Shown here piece after piece: positions 24,179 through 33,339 of a stretch of 33,894 bases of DNA. Every line of letters starts with the position of its first letter. Positions within the stretch are counted from its first letter, which is position 1. The position numbers and the translations under genes were made by a program. Source of the stretch: Candidatus Fermentithermobacillaceae bacterium. GTDB taxonomy: Bacteria; Bacillota; Sulfobacillia; Fermentithermobacillales; DUSS01. The DNA lies in NCBI GenBank assembly GCA_012842495.1, contig DUSS01000022.1, positions 1 through 33,894 of the forward strand. Reading direction: 5' to 3'. A model generated the notes under the pieces. The model was not told the DNA's origin and ran no database searches. It was given only the letters and a program-made list of their open reading frames with translations.

Positions 24179-25816
24179 CTACTTCTTTTCGATGATCACC
24201 AGAGCGTTGCTGACGTTTCTGCCGGGTTGTACGATGTACTTACCCTGAAAGTAAAGTCCCGATGAACCGCCGCTGTCCATCTGCATTGCATTGTAGCTTC
24301 CGAGGTCAAGCATAGCTTGGCCAAACTCTTGCGGGGTCATCCTCGTACACAGGACAAACATCACTATGTTGTCCTGTGTAACACCCACCGCACCCCTGTT
24401 CGCTGCCAGGATGGTCTGCTTGTCCTCGGTTATGTTTTCACGTAGAGGGTTCACCGAAACCCGTCCGTCGGTGACCAGGCGCGGACCCGCCCCTATCGCG
24501 TGGACCACGTTTTTCCACTTGGCAGCTTCCTCGGGCGGATAGGGTCTGTCATCGTGAGTGCGCAGATTCACTACGTACTCCGGCCGGCCTCCAACGTAGA
24601 ACATTTTGTCGGTCCACTCATTTATGCGGCTGTTGGAAACGAATATCACATACCCATCCTCAGGGATGGGCACATCAGGACCCCCTCGCGATACGATGCG
24701 ACCCTCTTTGACGGTGAAGGTTACGCCGTCCGTCATCGCTGTGGTTGCGCCCCTGTACTTGTTGAATATCCCAATAATGTCGGGTGACGTGTGATTCATG
24801 GACCACGCCTCCCAGGGAACCCCGTAGTTGTATCCGTCAATATGCATGCGGATGGGCGCCATGAGGATTTGTTTGTCCCTGGTGATGCCGAGGGTGGTTC
24901 CCTGGTAGGTGAAATGGATCCACTCGCCGTCAATCATCAGAGTGTTGTAAGGCTCCCACAGATCCGGGGGATTCTTGTCCGGGTAACATGAAAAATACGT
25001 CCCGTTGATGGCGGCAATCGCCCCGCTTTTCTCGGCGATCTCTTTAAGAGGCGCCACATCCCGCACGGTACCGGCCAAGGCGGGCCTGATTTCGATTTCA
25101 TCGCGGTTGAAATTGATCCTCACAACGCGGAGGGTGTTCATGCCGCTCTCCGCCTGGTACTTGTACTCTTCATACCAGTACGCCGGTCTTACCTTGGGGT
25201 CGAGCATTCTCAGGACGATGACGCTGGCTTCGGCTCTTGTGGTGGAAGCGTATGCTCCGAAGGTCCCATCGGGCCTGCCCGTGACGAACCCGTGGTTTAC
25301 AGCTACCGTAACGTATCCTCGTCCCCAGTCAGGAATCGGGTCCTTGAAGATGGTAAGCTGAGCTCTTTTGGCCGTTTCTTTTTCGAGGCCGGCAGCTCTC
25401 ACCAGCATCACGACTATCTCAATCCTCGTGATGGGTTCACCCGGACTGAATTTGAAGTCGTAATCCTCCGGATGGATGATGCCCGCTTCCACAGCGGACT
25501 GTATGTAGCGGTACGACCATCGCTCCGCGGGTACGTCCGAAAAAGTAGGCGGCCCTTTTGGGTCGGGAAGCTTTGCGGCTTTACATAGAATGGTGGCAAA
25601 TTGCTCCCTGGTAATGGGGTCGTCCGGTCCGAAACGCCCGTCGGGGTAGCCGCTGATGAGGTCCATCCCGACCATCCTGGTTATGTAAGGTTCTGCCCAG
25701 TGTCCCGACACGTCGGAAAGACCAGCAGCCGACGCGGACCAGTAAGGTAGAAGCATACCGAGGGTTATGAAGATGATGAGAATTACAAGGAAGACTTGTC
25801 TTACCCTGTGTCCCAT
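24179..25816 (-). CDS. Exported SLH-domain protein with phosphodiester glycosidase (NAGPA) domain
   Basis: Secreted, cell-wall-anchored protein of 545 residues. A signal peptide (about 1-31, ending SASA) leads into three SLH modules: about 33-82 (LSDVSGHWAEPYI, ISGYPDGRFGPDDPITREQ), 90-145 (FSDVPAERWSYRYI) and 155-207 (FKDPIPDWGRGYVTVAV, VTGRPDGTFGAYASTTRAE). SLH modules bind pyruvylated wall polymer. The C-terminal half (about 225-545) resembles the NAGPA/exopolysaccharide phosphodiester glycosidase family, with IAAINGTYFSCYP, GAGPRLVTDGRV and the hallmark MQMDSGGSSGLYF. It probably trims phosphodiester-linked sugars at the surface. AAGGAGG precedes the ATG at 25816. It is transcribed away from cas6. 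Confidence 0.9.
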   Translation of the reverse strand: MGHRVRQVFLVILIIFITLGMLLPYWSASAAGLSDVSGHWAEPYITRMVGMDLISGYPDGRFGPDDPITREQFATILCKAAKLPDPKGPPTFSDVPAERWSYRYIQSAVEAGIIHPEDYDFKFSPGEPITRIEIVVMLVRAAGLEKETAKRAQLTIFKDPIPDWGRGYVTVAVNHGFVTGRPDGTFGAYASTTRAEASVIVLRMLDPKVRPAYWYEEYKYQAESGMNTLRVVRINFNRDEIEIRPALAGTVRDVAPLKEIAEKSGAIAAINGTYFSCYPDKNPPDLWEPYNTLMIDGEWIHFTYQGTTLGITRDKQILMAPIRMHIDGYNYGVPWEAWSMNHTSPDIIGIFNKYRGATTAMTDGVTFTVKEGRIVSRGGPDVPIPEDGYVIFVSNSRINEWTDKMFYVGGRPEYVVNLRTHDDRPYPPEEAAKWKNVVHAIGAGPRLVTDGRVSVNPLRENITEDKQTILAANRGAVGVTQDNIVMFVLCTRMTPQEFGQAMLDLGSYNAMQMDSGGSSGLYFQGKYIVQPGRNVSNALVIIEKK

Positions 25817-26271
25817 TCCCTAGTACCTCCTTCAAGAAACTTGACTGTTTTTATCTCCAACCAAGCTGGCCCAGGAGCAGGCTTTTTCCTCCTTTCCGGA
25901 TTACTTGATTTGCCCCCGAGGGGCAGGGCGACAGGGGACCTCGGCGCGACGCCGCTGTGCAGAAGGAGCTTCTTGTACAGGCGCTCCAGGAAAGCCTTAA
26001 CCGTTAAGGACAGGCAATCATAGTAAAATGTTCTCAAGCTCTGCAAACCGCCATCGTGGCTGTTATGAGAAATGGAGTTTGATTCTGTTACCCGTAACTG
26101 AGACGGAACGATATAGCATTTCTCCGTCGCGGTTTGAATTTCCTCCCCAAAAGGCATCAACACCCAGCGCGGCTGTGGCGCCTCGAACAGTGCCTGATAA
26201 AGGGAAAAGGAAGTAGCCGGACCGGCGGTGAACTGATTTCAGACGGCGACCGTTGCAAAGGGGGATGGGCG
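25817..26271. other. Intergenic region between the divergent SLH gene and cas6
   Basis: About 455 bases with no supported gene. The notable element is a 15-base hyphenated palindrome CCTTAAC-C-GTTAAGG at 25995-26009, followed about 13 bases later by TAGTAAAAT, a possible -10 region for cas6. A small TGCCCC/GGGGCA hairpin is near 25912-25926. No CRISPR-like direct repeats are present. A 120-residue minus frame across the region has no ribosome binding site or known family. Confidence 0.4.
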
Positions 26272-27588
26272 ATGCTGGAGGATCTCCGGTTCGGTGTATA
26301 TAGATTTCTCATGCGCGCAAAGGAACCAGTCGTCCTGCCCGAGTTTAAGGGAGGAGTGCTTCGTGGCGCTTTCGGGACCGTGTTTAAAAAGATGGCTTGC
26401 TCCAGGTCACGAGGTCTGGACAAGATTATAGTGGCGCCCGACTTCCGGCCTGAACGTGGGCGACTTGACCGCGGGAACCGGATTCCCGCGGAAGCTCCCA
26501 CCGGTTTGAGCGAAGCTTACGACTCGAGTAATTCGCCAGCTGCTGCAACACACCTCGCGAGCTCTCAAGAGGGGTCATCCGGACAGGAAGGACCATTGGT
26601 AAGCGGGACGGAGTTCACGGAATTTAACGAGGATTTCTCCGAAGATGCCGAGGTCGAAGAACTCCAGGAGACCGGCGAAAAGAAACTTCAGGAGGATTCC
26701 ACCGAAAAGGAGGGCCGCGCGCGGGAAAGGACTTCTGGTCGGGAAGAAAGGCCATGCCGGCAGTGCCCTGTGGCAGTGGGTTGCGTGTACAAAGCGATAT
26801 TTGAACCCTCCCCTCCTCCCGGTTCGGAACGACTCAAGAACCTCGAGGATATCCCCAGGCCTTTTGTCTTCCGGATTCCCCCTGATCCCAGAAGGATTCT
26901 CAACGCCGGTGAGCTTCTCATATGGGAGATGGTACTGATCGGTAATGCCATCGGAGCGCTGCCTTACTTCATCGTAGCATTTAAGGAGATTGGAGAGATT
27001 GGTTTCGGTCTGTGGCATGACGGACGCCGTTCCAAAGCCCACCTCGAAGCTGTGCACTCGGTGAATCCCTTCGACCAGAGCGCGTTCCGGATATACTCGG
27101 GGAACACCAACACCGTCGATCTCTCAAGACACATCGAAATCACCGGTGAAGACATCATGGCCGAGGCCAAAAAACTTCCTCGCGATTTCATAATGGTGGA
27201 GTTCAAGACACCGACCCGCATGAGATACCAGAGCAGATACGTACAAGTACCCGAATTCCATGTTCTGATAAGGAATCTCCTCCGGCGCCTTTCGACGTTG
27301 TCCTACTTCTACCAGGGGAAAGAGGTGAATGTCGATTTCCAGGGCCTTATCTCGAGAGCTTCTAAAGTGAGGATAAACGCCTCGGACCTCACCTGGAAAC
27401 CATGGTTGAGGTATTCCGGTCGCTCCAAAATGCGGATGGACTTTGGAGGTTTCATGGGCAAAGTATGGTACGAAGGCCCGCTCGAGGAATTCCTGCCCCT
27501 CCTGGTCTACGGAACCCTCTCAAACGTAGGCAAGACGGCCACGTTTGGTTTAGGTCAGTATACGTTAGGGAAGTCTCGAACAGGATGA
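26272..27588 (+). CDS. cas6: CRISPR-associated endoribonuclease Cas6 (orphan)
   Basis: RAMP-fold nuclease that cuts pre-crRNA within the repeat. From the ATG at 26272 (AAAGGGGGAT before it) it has 438 residues. The start LRFGVYRFLMRAKEPVVLPEFKGGVLRGAFGTVFKKMAC, the segment CRQCPVAVGCVYKAIFEP, PRPFVFRIPP and the Gly-rich end GTLSNVGKTATFGLGQY are typical of one large Cas6 group. About 115 residues (46-160) between the first block and the CxxC block are a polar, Ser/Glu/Lys-rich insertion that looks unfolded. No CRISPR array or other cas gene is in the window. It is either part of a split locus or serves an array elsewhere. Confidence 0.85.
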   Translation: MLEDLRFGVYRFLMRAKEPVVLPEFKGGVLRGAFGTVFKKMACSRSRGLDKIIVAPDFRPERGRLDRGNRIPAEAPTGLSEAYDSSNSPAAATHLASSQEGSSGQEGPLVSGTEFTEFNEDFSEDAEVEELQETGEKKLQEDSTEKEGRARERTSGREERPCRQCPVAVGCVYKAIFEPSPPPGSERLKNLEDIPRPFVFRIPPDPRRILNAGELLIWEMVLIGNAIGALPYFIVAFKEIGEIGFGLWHDGRRSKAHLEAVHSVNPFDQSAFRIYSGNTNTVDLSRHIEITGEDIMAEAKKLPRDFIMVEFKTPTRMRYQSRYVQVPEFHVLIRNLLRRLSTLSYFYQGKEVNVDFQGLISRASKVRINASDLTWKPWLRYSGRSKMRMDFGGFMGKVWYEGPLEEFLPLLVYGTLSNVGKTATFGLGQYTLGKSRTG

Positions 27589-27589
27589 G

Positions 27590-27617
27590 GGAGGTCGGGG
27601 GAAGTAACCCGACCTCC
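27590..27617 (+). terminator. Stem between convergent cas6 and alcohol dehydrogenase
   Basis: GGAGGTCGGG (27590-27599) and CCCGACCTCC (27608-27617) form a perfect 10-bp stem with an 8-base loop just after the cas6 stop. The following TGTTA is only weakly T-rich. It probably terminates cas6 and may work on both strands. Confidence 0.6.
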
Positions 27618-27670
27618 TGTTACACGTGCAGGTTCAAGTGCGGTTCGCGCGTTCTTTGTACTATCCGCGC

Positions 27671-28711
27671 TCACATCGTCAGAACCAACCTGTAGGTCCC
27701 ACCCGAAGAAGCCCGCCTGAGAGCCTCCTCGGCTTTATCCAGCGGGTAAATGTCCTCAATGAGGGGCCTGGGTTTGACTAGCCGGGCCGAAAGCAATAAC
27801 GCCGCTTGCCACAGGTCTTTGTAGTTCTTACCCGATGACCCCGTAATCCATATCCCCGAGTGGTGAATGAAGTTCGGATCGATCGTAAGCGGAGTTGCCG
27901 GATGAGCTGAGGCGAAAAGCATAATGCGACCCTGGGGCCCGACGATCTTGAGGGCATCTTCGTTAGCTTTTCCGTTTCCGATCGCCACGATGACCACATC
28001 GGCCCCGCGACCGTCGTTAAGCTGCCTTACCTGCTCCCCCGCCGGTCCAGCCGTGGGATCTATAACCGCATACGCTCCCAGTTCGAGGGCCTTCTGTCTC
28101 CTCGATGGATCTATTTCACTCACTATTACCTTGGCTCCCTTGAGCTGAGACACCATTACGTTCAACAGGCCCATCGTCCCGGCGCCGATGACGACAACGG
28201 TTTCGCCGAGCTGAATGTTCAACTTGTTTGCGCTTTGAACTACGCAAGAAACGGGCTCGGCGAAGGCAGCTTCCTCAAAAGGAAGGTCGTCGGCGACTTT
28301 TACCGCGCGGTCCGAGCGCACCACCGAGTATTCCGCCATCCCAAATATGCCGGTGACCCCGGCCACCTGCGGAAGACCGTGACGCTGGGAGCACGCCACG
28401 TCGTGTCCGGTAGCACAGTAGTAGCACTGCCCACAAAACATGCCTGCCCCGAGCACTACGTGATCTCCGGGCTTCAACGATGTTTCGCAGTCCTCGCCCA
28501 CCTTTTCCACTACTCCCGACACTTCATGCCCCCAGCAACCGGGGTAGGGCAGCTTCAAGATCCCCTTGAATACCCGCTGTTCCATTGTGCAAATTGCGCA
28601 CGCATGTTGTCTGACCAGGATCTCGCCGCGACCCGGTTCCGGTACCGGGAGTTCCCGGATCTCCACCTTCTCCGGAGCGACGATCACCGCAGCTTTCATC
28701 GTCTTTTTCAT
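27671..28711 (-). CDS. Zinc-dependent medium-chain alcohol (polyol) dehydrogenase
   Basis: NAD(P)-dependent MDR-family dehydrogenase, 346 residues. Catalytic zinc ligands are C41 (CAICTMEQ) and H62/E63 (GHEVSG). The structural zinc site C93, C96, C99 and C107 (FCGQCYYCATGHDVAC) is complete. The Rossmann motif is VVVIGAGTMGLL at about 172-183. The closest look is to sorbitol/threonine-type dehydrogenases. The ATG at 28711 overlaps the stop of the aldehyde ferredoxin oxidoreductase gene (ATGA), so it is the last gene of the second PTS operon. It likely interconverts an alcohol or polyol (phosphate) and the carbonyl compound used by its neighbours; the substrate is not readable. Confidence 0.9.
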   Translation of the reverse strand: MKKTMKAAVIVAPEKVEIRELPVPEPGRGEILVRQHACAICTMEQRVFKGILKLPYPGCWGHEVSGVVEKVGEDCETSLKPGDHVVLGAGMFCGQCYYCATGHDVACSQRHGLPQVAGVTGIFGMAEYSVVRSDRAVKVADDLPFEEAAFAEPVSCVVQSANKLNIQLGETVVVIGAGTMGLLNVMVSQLKGAKVIVSEIDPSRRQKALELGAYAVIDPTAGPAGEQVRQLNDGRGADVVIVAIGNGKANEDALKIVGPQGRIMLFASAHPATPLTIDPNFIHHSGIWITGSSGKNYKDLWQAALLLSARLVKPRPLIEDIYPLDKAEEALRRASSGGTYRLVLTM

Positions 28712-30579
28712 CCTTTACGCCTTCCTTTCATTTTTGCCATAGTCTCTTTATTGGCGGCCAGGATCTGCCCAACGTCAGCAATGCCCAGAGCGGCAAGTTT
28801 CCTCTGATCCGGGACCCCTTCGGAATCCAGCGCGCGTAGGCGGTAGTATTCCCGCAGGGACCGTTCGAAATCGTATCCCGGGATGGCGTCGAGAATCCTT
28901 CTAGGTAGGCGGTCTTCATCTGGCGATAAGCCGCACAATAAGTTGTAAACGCGTTTCACGTACCAGGTCCTTTCACCCACCCTCCAAAGGTCCTCCCAGG
29001 ACCATGTCTTGCCGGTCGCCGCACTGACGATGGCGGCAAAGGAATCGGGCGGAATGCACATCATGACGTAATTGCACATCACCGCCGAACTTATTGCGCC
29101 CGCCTGATTTTGCGAGTAGACGAGACCTTCTTCGGGACTGGACACCCCTGGGTACCGCGATGACGCGGAACCTTGGAGGTGGCAAGCTCCTCTGGGGTTG
29201 GTTGCATACGCGAGGGCACCACCGCCTTTTGAAGCTTTTGGATGATGCATGGGAGCTTCAAGACCTTTGGAGTGGATGGCGAACTCCTCGGCACCCCGCC
29301 CTATGAAGGCCGCTGCTCTCTTCACGCCCATTCCGAGGATCTCCCCAAGCCCTCTCTTGAAGGCCATGTCCTCCACAAGTCCCACTACGGTCTCTGGATC
29401 ACCCCAGGTCAAAGCGGGGGAAGTACCGTCAGCCACCCCGAAAGAAGCCGCCCGGTCGCCGGTTAGGAGCCCTCTTTCCTTGCACTCCATGGCGAAAGCT
29501 ATGGCACTGCCCGCACTTATGGTGTCGAGGCCCAACCGGTTGCACAGGTCGTTGGCGTAGCAGAGAGCCTCGGGGTCACTCAGCAGCGTCAACGGACCGA
29601 GAGCGGCGGCGCTTTCGTACTCGGGTGCGGGGACTTGCCCCCTAGTTCTGAAAGTCCCCGAGTCGATGCGAATAGTCCTCTTGCAGGCGATGGGGCAGGC
29701 AAAGCAAGATCCGGGTTTTACCGGATAGTTCTTCGCCAGTTCCAGCCCGCCGACTTTCTGAGCGAGATCGAAAAGGTCATCCCGGCGCCAGTTCTGCATC
29801 GGAACATCCTTCATCCGTGCTGCCAGTTCCATGCCGCCGTTGGTGCCGTATGTGTGGATGAGGTCGATGAAGCCGTTTTCTTTTGAGCGAAATCTCAAGA
29901 GAAACGATTCTAGTTCTCTGGCAAGAAGGTCTGGAAAACGTGGTTCGATCTTCCGCGTGCCCCTGACCACAATCGCCTTGAGTTTTTTTGACCCCATGAG
30001 AGCTCCCAGACCAGCCCTGGCTGCGACATGCCCTTTCCCGTGGATTATCGAGGCAATCGGAACCTCGTTTTCTCCGGCTGGCCCGACACAAACCACCTGA
30101 GAACCCTTGCCGGCCGCCTCTTTAAGAGTCTCTTCCGTCTCAAAGGTGTCCTTGCCCCAGAGTTCCGGGCACTCCTTGATTTCCGCGTACCCATCCCGGA
30201 TCACCAGGAACACGGGAATCTCAGAAGCCCCGCGAACGACGACGCCGTCGAAACCGGAGAACCGCAATTCCGCGCCCCAGAAACCTCCCGCGCTGGACTC
30301 ACCCCAGAGCCCGGTTAAAGGGGAACGCCCCGATACCTCAAATCTTCCGGCTCCGGGAAACCTGAGGCCGGTCACGGGACCGGTCATGAACGCGAGGGAG
30401 CTCTTGGGCGAGAGGGGGTCTTCCTCGGGAGAAAGTTCATCCAAAAGCATCCTGGCAGCATACCCCGTGCCACCCAGGAACTTCTCTTTCCATTCCTCCG
30501 TAGCTTCCTCCGTACAAATCTCTCGCGTCTCCAGATCGACAACCAGAACCCTTCCCCACGCTTGTGCTTCGCTTGTCAT
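28708..30579 (-). CDS. aor: Tungsten-type aldehyde ferredoxin oxidoreductase
   Basis: Oxidises aldehydes to acids with ferredoxin as electron acceptor, using a bis-pterin tungsten (or Mo) cofactor and a [4Fe-4S] cluster. From the ATG at 30579, which has GGGAGGG at better spacing than the ATG at 30585, it has 623 residues, the usual length. Cluster ligands are C292, C295 and C299 (CFACPIACKR) and C549 (LLCGLSPDED). N-terminal family features are KFLGGTGYAARMLLDEL, GPVTG-RFPGAGRF and GLWGESSAGGFWGAELRFSGFDG; pterin-binding stretches include RAGLGALMGSKKLKAI. It sits between an aldolase and an alcohol dehydrogenase in a PTS operon, suggesting it consumes an aldehyde made by sugar cleavage. No cofactor genes are in the window. 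Confidence 0.92.
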   Translation of the reverse strand: MTSEAQAWGRVLVVDLETREICTEEATEEWKEKFLGGTGYAARMLLDELSPEEDPLSPKSSLAFMTGPVTGLRFPGAGRFEVSGRSPLTGLWGESSAGGFWGAELRFSGFDGVVVRGASEIPVFLVIRDGYAEIKECPELWGKDTFETEETLKEAAGKGSQVVCVGPAGENEVPIASIIHGKGHVAARAGLGALMGSKKLKAIVVRGTRKIEPRFPDLLARELESFLLRFRSKENGFIDLIHTYGTNGGMELAARMKDVPMQNWRRDDLFDLAQKVGGLELAKNYPVKPGSCFACPIACKRTIRIDSGTFRTRGQVPAPEYESAAALGPLTLLSDPEALCYANDLCNRLGLDTISAGSAIAFAMECKERGLLTGDRAASFGVADGTSPALTWGDPETVVGLVEDMAFKRGLGEILGMGVKRAAAFIGRGAEEFAIHSKGLEAPMHHPKASKGGGALAYATNPRGACHLQGSASSRYPGVSSPEEGLVYSQNQAGAISSAVMCNYVMMCIPPDSFAAIVSAATGKTWSWEDLWRVGERTWYVKRVYNLLCGLSPDEDRLPRRILDAIPGYDFERSLREYYRLRALDSEGVPDQRKLAALGIADVGQILAANKETMAKMKGRRKG

Positions 30580-30625
30580 ATTCATACCCTCCCGTAACCG
30601 GCCTTCAATCGAACGAAGGAAGAGT

Positions 30626-31411
30626 CTAGAGCTGCTTGAGGGCCGAGTCCACCGAGCTCCCCCCGTGGACGATCTCCGCTATAGCGGCGACTATCCGGTC
30701 GGGATGTTCGTGCTGCCACAAATTCCGACCCATGCATACACCGGCCGCCCCACCCTCCAAAGCACCGGCCACGGTCTCAAGAAGAGCCTTATCGCTGTCC
30801 ATTTTGGGCCCGCCAAGCACGAGAATGGGAACGTAACATGCATGCGCCACCTTTGCCATCCCCCGTGGGGAACCCGGATAACTCGTCTTGATGAAGTCCG
30901 CTCCAAGCTCCGCTGCCACGCGACAGGCCACCGCCACGGCATCTTCTGGAGCCATCGACTTCGCTTTTTGTCCTCTTGGAAGCGCTTCGACGAGGAATGG
31001 AATCTGGAGTTTCTGGCATTCTTCGCTTAAAGAAGCGACGTAACTCCAGTGGCCGTACTCGTCCGGTGCGCCCGCAAATCCCATACTGCACACCGCATCA
31101 GCCCCCAGAGTCAAAGCCATCGAAGGTCCGAACAACTTTCCGAACCCTTCTCCGCTACCCAGAATGGTACTGCCGCCGTCGACGCGAAGAATCACCCCGG
31201 CGCGACCGAACTTCGAGCCGAAGCGGGTGATGACTCCGGGTGTCGTCATGATGGCGTCGACACCGCCCTTAACGAGCTTCTCTACGGCGCCCTCGGGGTT
31301 TTCGATTCCAGGTAGAGGACCCATACCTGAAGCGTGATCCAGGGCCACCACCACCGCCCGCCCATCCTGCCTGAAGATCTTGTTTAGCCGCAACGTCTTG
31401 CCGCCAACCAT
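30626..31411 (-). CDS. DhnA/LsrF-type class I aldolase
   Basis: Schiff-base aldolase of the DhnA-type fructose-bisphosphate aldolase family, which also includes LsrF and archaeal ADH synthase. From the ATG at 31411 (CAGGGACT before it) it has 261 residues. The Schiff-base lysine is K175 in ADFIKTSYPGS. Other family marks are VVALDHASGMGPLPG (early Asp), FLVEALPRG and VLGGPKMDSDKALLETV, with GAAGVCMGRNLWQHE as the phosphate-binding end. A TTG at 31462 would add 17 basic residues and has no good ribosome binding site. It probably cleaves the sugar phosphate produced downstream of the adjacent PTS, handing an aldehyde to the oxidoreductase encoded next. Confidence 0.87.
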   Translation of the reverse strand: MVGGKTLRLNKIFRQDGRAVVVALDHASGMGPLPGIENPEGAVEKLVKGGVDAIMTTPGVITRFGSKFGRAGVILRVDGGSTILGSGEGFGKLFGPSMALTLGADAVCSMGFAGAPDEYGHWSYVASLSEECQKLQIPFLVEALPRGQKAKSMAPEDAVAVACRVAAELGADFIKTSYPGSPRGMAKVAHACYVPILVLGGPKMDSDKALLETVAGALEGGAAGVCMGRNLWQHEHPDRIVAAIAEIVHGGSSVDSALKQL

Positions 31412-31512
31412 AGTCCCTGTACTCTCCCTTCGTTTGTTTTTGACCACGGTTTTCCGTGCCAACCCTCTGTGCCGGCCCAGGCAGAGCTAATGCCCACCGC
31501 CCAGCTCTGGAG

Positions 31513-31587
31513 CGGGCCCGACTCAACCGGACCGGTCATTACCTGGGTGACTCCGGACCGGATCCGGTCACATCTGAGTCGGGCCCG
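31513..31587 (-). promoter_or_regulatory. Large inverted repeat between the PTS genes and the aldolase
   Basis: CGGGCCCGACTCA (31513-31525) is the exact reverse complement of TGAGTCGGGCCCG (31575-31587). The 49 bases between contain further CCGGACCGG and GACCGGTC palindromes. It lies in the 266-base gap after the IIC-IID gene. No T-run follows. Position and symmetry suggest an mRNA-processing, stabilising or attenuation element within the operon. Confidence 0.6.
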
Positions 31588-31677
31588 AGCCGAATTTCAA
31601 CTGGTCCCGGCCCCTGTGCCGGGAATTAAACCCGACCATGACCGGCCTGCGGTCGATCACAGCGGGCTAAGCCCCGG

Positions 31678-33336
31678 TCAAGCCAGAAATCCAAAGAACG
31701 CGCCGAGCACCGCGAAAGCCATCAACGCCAGGGTGATCCAAAGTGCGGAAACGCCCTTCTTCAGCAACCAGTAGATCACGAAGACCAACGCGAGCTCGGG
31801 AAGCTTCGGCATGAACCCGTTCAAAATCTTCTGCAGTTCGATAACCTGACCCCCGGCGGTATAGGACACTTTGAATGCGACGTTAGAAAGTTTGGCCGCC
31901 ATGGTGCCGGCGACGACGAGACCTGTTATTTTCGCACCCTCAGCAATCCTGTCGATGAGACCGCCCGCCCGCAGCTGGGTAAGGACATTGACACCGAGCC
32001 TGTAACCGTAATCCAGTAGATACCAGATAGCCCCTGCGTACATCAGCAGGAGAAGAACGACGGAAAGCCACAGACCAAAGGAGTTCCCCGCCTGCACCAT
32101 AGCAGAACCGAGCGCTAGGATTATCGGGGCCAAGGTGGCGTGGAAAATCGAATCGCCTATTCCCGCAAGAGGCCCCATCGTTGCCACCTTGACGCTCTGT
32201 ACGGTTTCTGCCGTAACCCGCTGCGGATCCTCCGCATGCTCCTCCTCCAGGGCTACGACCATTCCGGGGATCACTGCGCCGGCGTGAATATTCGTGTTCC
32301 AGAACGTCATATGCCTGGACAATGCCTCAGCTCTGTCCTTCCCGTCGGGGTAAAGCCTTCTGATGACCGGAACCATCTGATAGGCAAAGCCCCACCCGCC
32401 GAGAACATCCCACGAAGCCACGTTAAACCAGCAGGTGTTCCGCCACCAGAGAGATACCCTCTCCGAAAGGGAAAGCCGCCTCCCACCGGAACCACCCACC
32501 TGGGCGCCGGCGGACTCCAGCACCATCTCCTCCCCAGCCTCGCGCCCTCTCAGGGTCTCGACGAATATGGCCAGGCAAATGGCAATTGCCGCCATGGCCA
32601 GGGGAGGAACGTTGGCAAGAGTGCCTACGATGAAACCGGCGATGAAGAGCACAGTGAGACTACCCGGGACCATGGTATAAAGAAGCAGCGCAAACCCGAG
32701 AAGCGGCAAGATACCTCCCAGTTTGCCGAACCCTGCGGTGAGCCACGCCGGAAAGGCCTGAACCACCTTCTGAACAAGCCCCGTTCCGAAATAGACGCCC
32801 AGAAAGGCCGGAATGCAGTTGATGAGCACCATCAGCGGCTGCAGAAGGGCGTTTGTAAACTCGACTTTCTTGATATCCCCGTCCGCCGCGGCTTTCGCGC
32901 CAATTTGATAGAAGAAGGAGTTCCATGTCAGACACGCCATCATCAGCATCTGGGAAAGCACGGCCACCGGCAAAACAAAGGCGACCGCCTCACCCACGCT
33001 CGCCCCCGCCCGGCTTACGAAGACTACGGCCAGCGCCGTGGCGACCAGCGGGTTTGGCGGAATGGAGGCACCTACCACGAAAACGCCAAGGAACATGAGC
33101 TGAACGACGGCACCAACTTCGAGCCCGGTTTTGAAGTCCCCTATCAAAAGCCCTGTAAGGGCACCGACGATGAGCGGTCGCTGCATGATGTTCCTAATGT
33201 TGTGTATGATCCCGAGGACGATGCCTTCGGCGGTGGACTCCTTTTGCCTGGAAGCTATAAGGAGCTGAATCGGCCAGCCGCTGAGCAGGTACCATCCGCC
33301 TGTAGTTAGAAACGCCGCAATCGCAGGCCACAACAT
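31678..33336 (-). CDS. PTS mannose-family EIIC-EIID fusion protein
   Basis: Membrane permease of a mannose/sorbose-type PTS with both membrane subunits in one 552-residue chain. Residues about 1-262 are IIC-like: RPLIVGALTGLLIGDFKTGLEVGA, QLMFLGVFVVGASIPPNPLVATAL. A charged linker (263-288) follows. Residues 289-552 are IID-like: LWWRNTCWFNVASWDVLGGWGFAYQMVPVIRRLYPDG, LSRHMTFWNTNIHAGAVIPGMVVALEEE, MGPLAGIGDSIFHATLAPI. IIC and IID are normally separate genes. No frameshift scar was seen and both halves look intact. The start is 3 bases after the IIB stop, with GGGAGGGAAG before it. The transported sugar is unknown. Confidence 0.9.
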   Translation of the reverse strand: MLWPAIAAFLTTGGWYLLSGWPIQLLIASRQKESTAEGIVLGIIHNIRNIMQRPLIVGALTGLLIGDFKTGLEVGAVVQLMFLGVFVVGASIPPNPLVATALAVVFVSRAGASVGEAVAFVLPVAVLSQMLMMACLTWNSFFYQIGAKAAADGDIKKVEFTNALLQPLMVLINCIPAFLGVYFGTGLVQKVVQAFPAWLTAGFGKLGGILPLLGFALLLYTMVPGSLTVLFIAGFIVGTLANVPPLAMAAIAICLAIFVETLRGREAGEEMVLESAGAQVGGSGGRRLSLSERVSLWWRNTCWFNVASWDVLGGWGFAYQMVPVIRRLYPDGKDRAEALSRHMTFWNTNIHAGAVIPGMVVALEEEHAEDPQRVTAETVQSVKVATMGPLAGIGDSIFHATLAPIILALGSAMVQAGNSFGLWLSVVLLLLMYAGAIWYLLDYGYRLGVNVLTQLRAGGLIDRIAEGAKITGLVVAGTMAAKLSNVAFKVSYTAGGQVIELQKILNGFMPKLPELALVFVIYWLLKKGVSALWITLALMAFAVLGAFFGFLA

Positions 33337-33339
33337 CCT

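Noticed and set aside
25817-26271. Search for a CRISPR array next to cas6
   Set aside because: No direct repeats of 24-37 bases at regular spacing are present on either side of the gene.
32140-33309. A 389-residue plus-strand open frame
   Set aside because: It is antisense to the EIIC-EIID gene; its sequence is low-complexity (His, Arg, Gly, Pro) and typical of a shadow frame in GC-rich DNA.
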